Assembly (NCBI GenBank): GCA_964418595.1
Contig: CAYQMF010000078.1
Span: 1 to 32,190, forward strand
Direction: 5' to 3'
DNA: 32,190 nt
Source of the DNA: CAYQMF01 sp964418595
GTDB lineage: Bacteria > Planctomycetota > UBA1135 > UBA2386
A model generated the notes under the pieces. It was given only the letters and a program-made list of their open reading frames with translations. It had not been told where the DNA came from and searched no databases. The position numbers were made by a program, and so were the translations under genes. This document shows, piece by piece, positions 7,919 to 16,100 of this stretch (its first letter is position 1; the number at the start of each line of letters is the position of its first letter).

Positions 7919-10900
7919 CTATCGAAGCACCAGCAACGACATGGCCCGGTCCCCCCGACCCAATGCCACGAGCGCCGACGACTGCAAGCGCAGCAGCGCG
8001 CAGACACCGCTGGCCTGCCCGCGATACACCGGGCGACTGACAGCCTCGAGCCGGTGCCATGCCTGGACATGCACGTCGTCGAGGGCGTGCATTTGTCCCG
8101 CCACAAGACCAAAGCCCGTGCAGACTTCGACTGCGGACGGCCAGGCGAGCGCCGTCACTGGGGCCGGGCTGTCATCCGACTGCGCCGGATCCTGCGTGCC
8201 GAACAGGACCAGCGTCGCAGCGTCGACGACATGCGTGTGGCCCGCGGTGTCGCCGAGCGCCAGTACGGTTGCATCGGAAGCGGCGGAGACCGCCGTCACC
8301 GGAATCGACACGCGCAGGCGCGTGCCAGGCTCCAGCGGAGTGGAGGCCGAGCGTGCGTCGAGGCTGCCCATCGCGCCGCTCAGCACGATCGCGCCGGAGG
8401 GAAGCACCGCCATGGCGACCACGCTGGTCGGCGCGTTGTCGATCGGCGTGAGGGATGGTGGCGAGGTCTTCAGGTCGAGCAGCCAGGCTCGACCCTTCTC
8501 CTGGATGAGCCAGTCTGTCGCAATCTGACCGGGAGATAGCCGCTCCTGGATCCAAGGACCTCCCTCCTTCGGGGGCGGCACAGGGATTGGCCAGTCAGGG
8601 GAGGGCGCGACGAGGACACGGCGGCAGGTCGGATCGAACGCGGCGACACCAACGCGCGTGGGGAAGGCGAGCGCCTCGTCGACCGCGCCCTGACCGTCGG
8701 CGGGCAGCGTGAGGAGGCGGCCGTCGGCGAGGGTCACGAGCAGACGCCCGGAGTCGAACCAACACCCGACGATCGCGGTCGACGCGATCCGGCGCGTGCG
8801 GACGTGGCGCAGGTCGCTCGCCGACCACCAATGCAGCATTCCGTCGGCGCAGCCGGTGACGAAGCGTGCGTGGGCGGGATCCGCGGCGGCGCACGTGGGG
8901 GACAGGAGGCAGCCGGGGACTTCGTCGATGCCGTGGTCGAGGTCGATCGGGAGGAGCGTGCCGTACGAGAAGGGGCGGCCGGCGAAGGTCGGCTCGTTGC
9001 CCATCGGCAGCGGTTGGGCACACAGCGTGAACGCAGCGATGCGGCGGGGCCCTGCCCACGCGAGCGGACCCGCGTGCTCGAGGTCGCGCGGCAGCGGCAG
9101 CGTGCGCGGAGTGTCGGGCGAGGCGTCGGGCCACGTGACGAGGGAGACCATCTCCGGCGTGGCAACCGGCTGCGCGAACACGACTGCCGCGTGCGAGCGT
9201 TCGTCGCCCAGGCCGGCCAGCGGGACGACGCCCGGCGGCAGCGCTACGCGGCGAAGTTCGCGATTGGCGAACACGTCCCACGCGACGATCGCGTGGAGGT
9301 CCCCGCTGGTCACCACGTGCCACGCGCAGCCCCCGCGGGCGTCGAGGAGCCGGACTCCGGTCGCCGACGTCGCGACGTCGATCGCTGTCTTGCGTGGGGG
9401 GCCACGCCGCGCCAGCAGGTCGAAGACCGTGGCCGTGCCGTCGGCGTGCACGACGGCGCCTTCGTTCCCACCCGGAGCGAGGAGCACCGCGTCGTCGAGC
9501 GCGAAGGGCACGTGGTCGATGCGGTGGACTTCGCGGAGATCCGGTTGCCACACCACCACGCCGTCCTCCCCCGCGATCACCGCGCGCGAGCCGGCGACGT
9601 CGATCGAACCGGCGGCCGGGATCATCCCGAGGTCGGTCTCGCGCAACACGGCTCCGTCGCGCACGCGCCGGAGTTGCACGCGACCCGACCGTTGCGCCAG
9701 GAGTGCGACACCTTCGGCTCCCCAGGCCATGAACGTGACCGGCACCTGTTCGCGCGGGATCGACCACAGGGTCTCTCCGGTGCGCAGGCTCCAGCGCGTC
9801 CACGTCGTCGGCGTCGACCCGAAGACCTCACCGTTGGCCGCGTCGACCACGAAGGCCGGCTCGATCTGCGCGAACGGCGCCGCTGCGGTGGCGACCACGA
9901 CCTTGGCCCGCGCTTCGGCCGCTGCGAGGTCGTTGGCGAGCACCGAGTCCGGTGACAACGCGATCGCGCGGCGCAGCAAGTCGGCGACTTCGGCGTAGTC
10001 AGCGTAGTGCGCACGCTCCGCCGCTTCTGCGACGAGGCCGCGCGCGGTCACGTCGGCATCGCGTTGCGCCCACACCCGTAGCCCGACCGAGAGCGCGACG
10101 AAGGCAAGCGCGATCGCGAGGCATGCGAGGGCCGCACGCCAGTGGCGGCGACGCAGGCGCGCGAGCCTTCGCCGCAGCGACAGCCGTGTGATGAACCACC
10201 CGCGGAGTTCGGCGAGAGCGCGAGCCGGATCCGGCGGGAGCGCGACGATCTCGAGACCGGCGACGCTCGCCGCCATGACAACTTCGTCCGCCACCACGAA
10301 CAACGTGCGGTAGCCGAACGCACGCAGCGTGCGCATCTTGGCAGCGAGGGTCGCCGTGGCGATGGGGACGAGGTTCGGAGTCGGCTGCGAGACGAAACCT
10401 CCCGTGGCCGCAAACCGATGCGCGTCGGCGTCGGCGCCCCAGCCATCCGGGAGGAGATCCGGCTCGGCGGCGAGCAGCCCCGCGATGAGGACGCCAAGTG
10501 CGACCGAACCACCATCGCCCGTCTCGGGCACGTCCAGGTCGGCGCGCAGACTCTGCTGCGTCGTCTCCCCCAGCCACGCCAGCACGTCCCGTGCACTGGC
10601 GTGCATGGTCGGCGGGAAGTGCGCCGCGGCGTCGGCATCGTGCCGACAAGTGACGAAACCGATCGCACCGAGTGCGTCGGGATCGTCGACCCAGGCGAGC
10701 GGGAAAGGGACCGCACGCGGGAACACGGGCGGATGCGCGCGGAGCTGATCGGCCAGTTCCGGCTCGAACTGCGCGTCGGCGAGCAGCAGACGGGCGTGCA
10801 GCCAGCCCGGTGTCACGTCGAGCGCGAAGACCCCCACGGCGAGCGCTCGGCGCACCGCGGCGAGCGGCGCGTTCCAGGCGAGCGCGAGCGACCCGTCGTG

Positions 10901-10972
10901 CACGAGGAGTGCCGCGTCCGGATCGGGTCGAAGGGGAGCCGGCGTAGTCACGCGGCGGGGAGCATCGGGCAT
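7919..10972 (-). CDS. Lon-like (degenerate S16) domain, transmembrane helix and beta-propeller protein
   Basis: 1017 aa from ATG 10972; the frame extends to a TTG at 10990 but ATG is preferred. Residues about 150-240 resemble the Lon proteolytic domain: 'GDGGSVALG' (153-160) in place of 'DGPSAG', with Ser156 at the nucleophile position; 'RFAATGGF' in place of 'AMTGEI'; 'LVPIATATLAAKMRTLRAFG' in place of 'LPIGGLKEKLLAAHRAG'. The catalytic Lys of 'LKEK' aligns with Ala ('LAAK', 209-212), so proteolysis is doubtful. A basic stretch (263-278) precedes one transmembrane helix (about 279-301). A short alpha-helical, TPR-like segment follows ('ADLLRRAIALSP'), then about 650 residues of repeated four-strand units typical of WD40/PQQ-like propellers ('LRTGETLWSI', 'RVRDGAVLRETDL', 'GDTAGHTHVVDAATL'). 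With basic residues on the N-side, the Lon-like part is probably cytoplasmic and the propeller extracytoplasmic. First gene of the same-strand block running to 3729. Confidence 0.8.
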   Translation of the reverse strand: MPDAPRRVTTPAPLRPDPDAALLVHDGSLALAWNAPLAAVRRALAVGVFALDVTPGWLHARLLLADAQFEPELADQLRAHPPVFPRAVPFPLAWVDDPDALGAIGFVTCRHDADAAAHFPPTMHASARDVLAWLGETTQQSLRADLDVPETGDGGSVALGVLIAGLLAAEPDLLPDGWGADADAHRFAATGGFVSQPTPNLVPIATATLAAKMRTLRAFGYRTLFVVADEVVMAASVAGLEIVALPPDPARALAELRGWFITRLSLRRRLARLRRRHWRAALACLAIALAFVALSVGLRVWAQRDADVTARGLVAEAAERAHYADYAEVADLLRRAIALSPDSVLANDLAAAEARAKVVVATAAAPFAQIEPAFVVDAANGEVFGSTPTTWTRWSLRTGETLWSIPREQVPVTFMAWGAEGVALLAQRSGRVQLRRVRDGAVLRETDLGMIPAAGSIDVAGSRAVIAGEDGVVVWQPDLREVHRIDHVPFALDDAVLLAPGGNEGAVVHADGTATVFDLLARRGPPRKTAIDVATSATGVRLLDARGGCAWHVVTSGDLHAIVAWDVFANRELRRVALPPGVVPLAGLGDERSHAAVVFAQPVATPEMVSLVTWPDASPDTPRTLPLPRDLEHAGPLAWAGPRRIAAFTLCAQPLPMGNEPTFAGRPFSYGTLLPIDLDHGIDEVPGCLLSPTCAAADPAHARFVTGCADGMLHWWSASDLRHVRTRRIASTAIVGCWFDSGRLLVTLADGRLLTLPADGQGAVDEALAFPTRVGVAAFDPTCRRVLVAPSPDWPIPVPPPKEGGPWIQERLSPGQIATDWLIQEKGRAWLLDLKTSPPSLTPIDNAPTSVVAMAVLPSGAIVLSGAMGSLDARSASTPLEPGTRLRVSIPVTAVSAASDATVLALGDTAGHTHVVDAATLVLFGTQDPAQSDDSPAPVTALAWPSAVEVCTGFGLVAGQMHALDDVHVQAWHRLEAVSRPVYRGQASGVCALLRLQSSALVALGRGDRAMSLLVLR

Positions 10973-11101
10973 CTCGCGGCCCGCCGCCAATCCATGGCGG
11001 CTACTCGTGGGCTGGCGTGGCGGTGACCTGGCGCGAGCATGCCACCGACGTGCCCAAGGAAAGTCCGGAACACACCAGGGCGCGAGCCTTGTGGTTTCAC
11101 G

Positions 11102-11935
11102 ATGCTCGACCTTCGAACCCTTGCGGTGTCCCTCCTCTCGACGCTTGCCGCGAGTGTGTCCCTTCTGCCGGCCCAGGATGCGTCCGCGAGCTTCGAAAAG
11201 CTGCGCAGGGACCTGAAGTTCACCGGGGCGGCGGCCGAAGGCCTCAAGACCGTGGCCGATGTCGGCTCCCTGGCCAAGCCGAGCAAGGTCGTGAGCGAAC
11301 TCGCGAAGACCCTCGGCGCGGTCGCGACCGGCGCGAATGCGGCAAACAAGCTGTTCGATGCGCTCGCGAGCGCCGACGACGCGAAGGCACGCGAGAAGCT
11401 GCTGCAGGAGAACAGCAAGCTACCAGCGTGGATGCAGGCGGCGCTCGATCCGATGCAGGCCCTGAAGAAGGTCGAAGCGAAGGTCGACGCGATCGAGATC
11501 CCGGTGTTCGAGTGCACCGACAAGGATCGCTGCCTGACGCTCGCGGATCTCACTGGCGACAAGGCTGCGGCCACGACCAAGGCCCGAGCGCTGTACAAGG
11601 CGCATCGCGAGGTCGTGAGGAAGCTGGAGGAGCAGGTCGAGTTCTTCACGGAGATCATCGTGCGTGCCGATGCCGCGAGCGCGGCGATGCGCGAGTTGGC
11701 CAAGGGATGGCGCACCGCGGCCGAACTCGGCTGCGGCGTGCTCGGCAGCTACTGCGGCTTGCAGTACCTGGAGGCGGATGAACTGGTGCGGCAGTGCAAC
11801 GCGATCAGCAGCAGCGCGAAGGCCCAGAACAAGAAGGCGAAGCGGGCGCTGGCCCTGGAGCAGCCGCGGGTCGACAAATTCGCGAGCAACATGCGGGACC
11901 TGTTCGGGATCGACGTCATGCCGCGCGGCCGGTGA
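11102..11935 (+). CDS. Secreted helical hypothetical protein
   Basis: 277 aa from ATG 11102; an upstream in-frame ATG at 11039 is less likely because it puts 21 polar residues ahead of the signal peptide. Residues 1-25 ('MLDLRTLAVSLLSTLAASVS', then LLPAQ) form a signal peptide with an 'AQ' exit, as in other exported proteins here. The mature part is Ala/Lys-rich, mostly alpha-helical and probably coiled ('AREKLLQENSKL', 'ALKKVEAKVDAIEIPVFECT', 'VVRKLEEQVEFFTEII'). Four cysteines occur: two close together ('FECTDKDRC') and two near residues 225-231 ('LGCGVLGSYCG'). I recognise no family. It is 59 nt upstream of the NlpC/P60-like gene, which has its own possible promoter, so co-transcription is uncertain. 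Confidence 0.75.
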   Translation: MLDLRTLAVSLLSTLAASVSLLPAQDASASFEKLRRDLKFTGAAAEGLKTVADVGSLAKPSKVVSELAKTLGAVATGANAANKLFDALASADDAKAREKLLQENSKLPAWMQAALDPMQALKKVEAKVDAIEIPVFECTDKDRCLTLADLTGDKAAATTKARALYKAHREVVRKLEEQVEFFTEIIVRADAASAAMRELAKGWRTAAELGCGVLGSYCGLQYLEADELVRQCNAISSSAKAQNKKAKRALALEQPRVDKFASNMRDLFGIDVMPRGR

Positions 11936-11948
11936 CGTGGGACCTGGC

Positions 11949-11954
11949 TACAGT
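11949..11954 (+). promoter_or_regulatory. -10-like box TACAGT
   Basis: TACAGT ends 40 nt before ATG 11995. It matches the TACNNT boxes seen elsewhere in the window, but here the implied leader is about 35 nt and contains AGGTGA seven bases before the ATG, so this would be a conventionally translated transcript. No clear -35. Confidence 0.3.
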
Positions 11955-11994
11955 GCCGTCGAACCCCTTCCACCCAACACGACAGGTGAACGCC

Positions 11995-12678
11995 ATGTGC
12001 TCTCTCCGATTCGTTCCGTCTGTCCTCCCCTTCGTTCTGGTGATGGCGCTCGCCGCCCAGTCCGAACCCGCAGCCAAGCCGGCGCCGCCCGATGCACTCG
12101 CCGTAGCGCGCACGCTCGGGAAGGACCGCTACGCCGGCTGGACCTACGGGGCCGGCGAGGCAGCGGCGAAGAAGCAGATCGACTGCACGTGCTTCCTCGC
12201 CGCAGTCTGCACGGAGCTGGCGAAGCAGAGCGGGAAGACGCTGGACGCGACGACGCTCGCGGGCATCAAGGTCGCGATCTCGGACGAGGACAAGAAGAAC
12301 GAACAGGAGTTGGTCGAGGACGACGACGAGAAGATTCAGGGTGTAGCGAGTGCTCTGGTGACGGCCAAGCTCGGTACCAAGGTCGAGCCGAAGGAGGCAC
12401 AGGCGGGAGACCTCGTGCAGTACTGGTACAAGAAGGACGGCAGGTGGCACGGCCACGCCTCCGTGATCGAGAGCGTCGAGAAAGGGAAGGCCACGTTGTT
12501 CGGGTCACACATGACAACGCTGAAGACGCGCGCCGATGGCGACACGAAGATCGACACCAAGCTCGGCGGCATCGGCACCGGTCCCTCGGTCCCGCTGACC
12601 GGAAAGTCCTACAAGCTCTTCGTCGTGCGCTGGTCGGCACCGAAGACCGCGGAGCCTGCGCCGGGCGCCAAGAAGTAG
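11995..12678 (+). CDS. Secreted NlpC/P60-like cysteine peptidase
   Basis: 227 aa from ATG 11995, with AGGTGA upstream. Residues 1-21 ('MCSLRFVPSVLPFVLVMALA', then A) are a signal peptide followed by AQ. The motif 'QIDCTCFLAAVC' places a candidate nucleophile at Cys64 in the D-C-x-x-F context of NlpC/P60 and CHAP enzymes. The second motif 'WHGHASVIESV' gives His154, where these families have H-[AV]-[GAS]-[IVM]. 'AGDLVQYWY' between them is the usual strand before the histidine. Such enzymes usually cut peptidoglycan stem peptides, although planctomycete versions may have other substrates. The insert at about 95-125 is very rich in acidic residues. The gene is 59 nt downstream of 11102-11935. 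Family placement is fairly secure from the two motifs; substrate is unknown. Confidence 0.75.
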   Translation: MCSLRFVPSVLPFVLVMALAAQSEPAAKPAPPDALAVARTLGKDRYAGWTYGAGEAAAKKQIDCTCFLAAVCTELAKQSGKTLDATTLAGIKVAISDEDKKNEQELVEDDDEKIQGVASALVTAKLGTKVEPKEAQAGDLVQYWYKKDGRWHGHASVIESVEKGKATLFGSHMTTLKTRADGDTKIDTKLGGIGTGPSVPLTGKSYKLFVVRWSAPKTAEPAPGAKK

Positions 12679-12804
12679 GTTCCGGCGAGAGTCCACCCCC
12701 ACTGGTCCGGTGCTCGGTGTCGGGGCTCGTCATCGGAAGCCGACTGCCACGGATCGGGAGGTTCGTGCGCCTGTGGTCGCAGCGCCGCACGGCGCGCAAG
12801 CGGC

Positions 12805-13158
12805 GTGTTGCGCTACCGCCTCGATCTGCCGCCCACTCCGGAGGCCACGTTGCACGCCGTGCCACTCGTGTTCGACGGCGGCCAGCGCGGCTTCCTGGGC
12901 AACGCCGGCAAGGTGAAGGTGAAGGACGCGGAGGCGACCTGCGCCAAGCCCAAGAAGAAGGACGTCGACGCCAGCGGCAACTGCCCCGCCGGCTTCACCA
13001 AGTTGACCCTGATCGCCATCGGCGCCGGCGTGAAGACGGTGACCGCCTGCTTCCAGTGCGACGGCGCATGCGGTGCGGGCCAGACCTGCACGCCAGTGAT
13101 CAAGGCGATCGACTTCGGGGCATCGTCGGCCGACATCGTCAAGTGCTATTGCCGCTGA
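12805..13158 (+). CDS. Small cysteine-rich hypothetical protein
   Basis: 117 aa from a GTG at 12805 (TTG 12808 is an alternative). The frame is open upstream to the stop of the NlpC/P60-like gene at 12678 in the same register, but that stretch lacks coding character and contains no signal peptide, so the true start is uncertain. Third-position GC is very high in the body, which supports coding. The second half is Cys-rich: 'ATCAKPKKKDVDASGNCPAG', 'VTACFQCDGACGAGQTC' and a final 'KCYCR', giving nine cysteines, so disulfides and export would be expected. If it is exported, the missing signal peptide implies a lost or misread 5' end. No known family recognised. It converges with the subtilase gene, 28 nt apart. 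Confidence 0.55.
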   Translation: MLRYRLDLPPTPEATLHAVPLVFDGGQRGFLGNAGKVKVKDAEATCAKPKKKDVDASGNCPAGFTKLTLIAIGAGVKTVTACFQCDGACGAGQTCTPVIKAIDFGASSADIVKCYCR

Positions 13159-13186
13159 GGCCGGCACGGAGCCGCCACCCGATGGC

Positions 13187-16100
13187 TCACCAGCGGCTCG
13201 ACACCAGGCGGTGACGCCCCCACATCGGCGGCAGGATCGGGTCGGGTGCGGCGACGATGCGCGTGACGGTGCTGGTGCGGATGTCCAGGCTCCGCACTTC
13301 GCTCCGGCCGGGCTGGTTGGTCACGTAGAGGTAGTAGAGGAACCTGCCATTGGGTGACCAGGTGGCGCAGCACACCGCGTCGCCACTCCACACCTCGTTG
13401 CTGGTCTTCCAGCACAGGGAACCGCCGCTGGTCGCGGCAATCGGCCGCGGCTGGTTGCCGCCGCCCGGTGTGAGCAGGAAGAGCGAGGTGTCGACGTGCC
13501 AGAACTCGGTGCCGCAGGCGTGGCCTTGCGACCGCACGTCGTAGGCGTGCGCCACGATCGTGGTGCCGTCCGGCGAGTAGCGCGCGTGCCCGTAGGAGAT
13601 CGTGCGGTACAAGTCCGGACGGACGATGGCGAGTTCGAGGGTCCGCGCCCCCGTGCCGATGTCGATGCTCCAGATCCCGGTGGCCGGGTCGGAGAAGAGC
13701 ACGCGCCGGCCGTCCGGCGATATGTGCAGGTGATCGCGGATCTCGTTGATCGGCGACAGGATGGAGAAGCCGTTGCCATTCACGTCGGCACGGATGACGG
13801 CATACAGGCCGCCGAGCGCCGCGGTGAACAACACGGTCCGTCCGTCCGGCGTGAGGACGGGGCTGTCGTACTGCAGCATCGGCACGGCGATGCGCGCACT
13901 GAGGTTGACATCGGGGCCAGGCGCGCGGCCGTCGAGCGGGCGCTCGCGCAGCCAGATCGCGGCGCCATCGCTGAACACGAAATGCGCGCGGTCCGCAGAG
14001 ACTTCGACGCTGCCCATGCCGCCCAGCCCGACCGGCTGCGGCGAGTGCGTGGGGAAGCGGAGGTGCGTGGCCCCGGCGACGCCGTTCTGCTTGCCGAGGA
14101 TGAGCTCGCCCGACAGATCGACGATGCCCCGCCCCATCTCCGGCTCGAGTTCGCGCACTGCATGCTCGAACAGGAGCGAACGCACGAAGTCGCCTCGCGC
14201 GGCCTGACCGGGCTTGGTCCACGACCAGATCACCGCGAGCGCCCCGGTCACGTGCGGCGCCGCCACCGACGTGCCCTCGACGGTGTCGTAGCCAGAACTC
14301 GTGTTGGCATACCTCGGTACCTGGATGTCGACGCCCGGTGCGCAGAGGTCGAGTCCCTCGCCACGCGCGCTGTCCTTCCAGAGTCGCAGCGCTCCGTTGC
14401 GGTCGCGCTCGAGTGCGCCGACGGCCAGCGACGCGGGGACGCGGGCGATCCTGCCGACGGCGAGGCCCTTCTGGGTCTGTCTGTTCCCGGCCGAACAGAC
14501 GAGCAGCAGTTGCGCCGACGCCATCCGGCCGAGCAGCGCGTGATGTTCGGCGGTGAGGTCCTGACCATGGCTCATGCTCAGGTTCACGATCCCGGGCGCA
14601 GCGTTGGCGAGGAGGTACTCGAACACATCGAACAGATCGAGGTCGCGCGGCCGGTTCTTGCGCCGTCCGCCCTGTCGCGTCGGCGTGCCCCCGGCGCGGT
14701 ACACCTTGAGCCACGGGGCCACCGCCTGCCCCGGCCGCCGCCCCGAGACGCCGGCGATCCCCACGCCGTTGTCGATCGTCGCGCCGATCACGCCCGCCAC
14801 CGCGGTGCCGTGATGTTTCGCGACGCCTTCCAGACCGTGCGGAGTGGAGTCGTCGTCCTGGTCGAGGATGTCGCGCCCGTGGGCAATCGATGCGCCGAGA
14901 TCGACGTGGGCCGTGAACACGCCCGAGTCGACCACGGCCACGGCAGGCACCTGATCGCCGAGGTAGACAGGACCGCCGATCTCCGTGAGCCCCCACTGTT
15001 GGGCGTAGCGCGGATCATTGGGATAGCCCGGCTGGCCGTGCTCGTCCAACGCCAGCCAACGGTCTTCGCGCACGGCTCTGACGCTGGCGGTGCTGCGGGC
15101 ATCGGCCAGGATCGCGCGTTCGCGCGCCACCGAGGCGACGACGTGCAGGTACGGGCGACCCGGCGGATCGTGCTGCACGGTGAGGTCCGACTGCCAGCGT
15201 GCGAACAGGTCGAGCGTCGCTTGGGCCTGCTTGTCCGCCTCGCTGGCGAAATCCAACGCGAAGTGCACCGGAGCACGACTGCTCGGGCGCGGGTCCAGCA
15301 GGATCGGCAGCTCCAGCCCGCGGCTGGAGCTCAGAGCGACCGGCGCCGTGGGATCGACCACGATCGCCTGGCAGGCGATGCGTCCACCGATGAGACCCGG
15401 ATCGAGGGACGGCACCGGCAACGGCAGGGTCGCGTCGCCATTGGCGTCGGTCACCGTGAGGAAGGTCAGCATCGTCACCGGCGACACGTTCAGCGTGTAG
15501 CCCAGCTCGAGCGGCGGCGTGGCGCGCGCGGCGGCGAGGGCGATCAGCACGACCGTGCGAGGCGCGGCGCGGGAGATCCAGAACGCGAACTCGTCGTTGT
15601 CGGCGAAGAAGTCGGAGTTGGTCGCGATCTGCGGCACGCCGGCGCGGCCCGCGGTGCCCCACCCGAACGGCGCCGGCTCGTCGCACGGGACGTCGAGTTC
15701 GAGGCGCGCGACGAAACCGTCTTCCCCGGCGGCGTAGGTGCGGTCGAAGGCGCCCGCCGTGGTCGGCAGGTCGACCGACGCCGTCGTGCCCGCCACGATC
15801 ACGGCCCGCGGCCCGTCGGCGGCCATCGCCGCCGCGAAGTCAGCACCCGCCCCGCCGAAGAACGAGCCGTAGGTGAGCGCGGCGCCGGTGGCGTCCAGGC
15901 ACGCCACGTACGCATCCACCCCGCCGTTGAGCGTGCGGTCGAACGCCGATGCCGTGGTCGGAAAGTCCGACGAGTTCGTCGATCCCGCGACGATCGTCTG
16001 GCCATCGCTGCCCCGCGCCAGCGCCGCGACCCATTCCTGGCTGCTGCCGCCGAGGTAGGTGGAGAACTGCGCGCTCGTGAGGTCTTGGTCGAGGCGGGCG

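Noticed and set aside
6024..8060. Long N-terminal extension of the MoxR-like frame up to 8060
   Set aside because: It crosses the small beta protein and paralog 3, which are well supported in other frames, and is Arg/Pro-rich with no motif.
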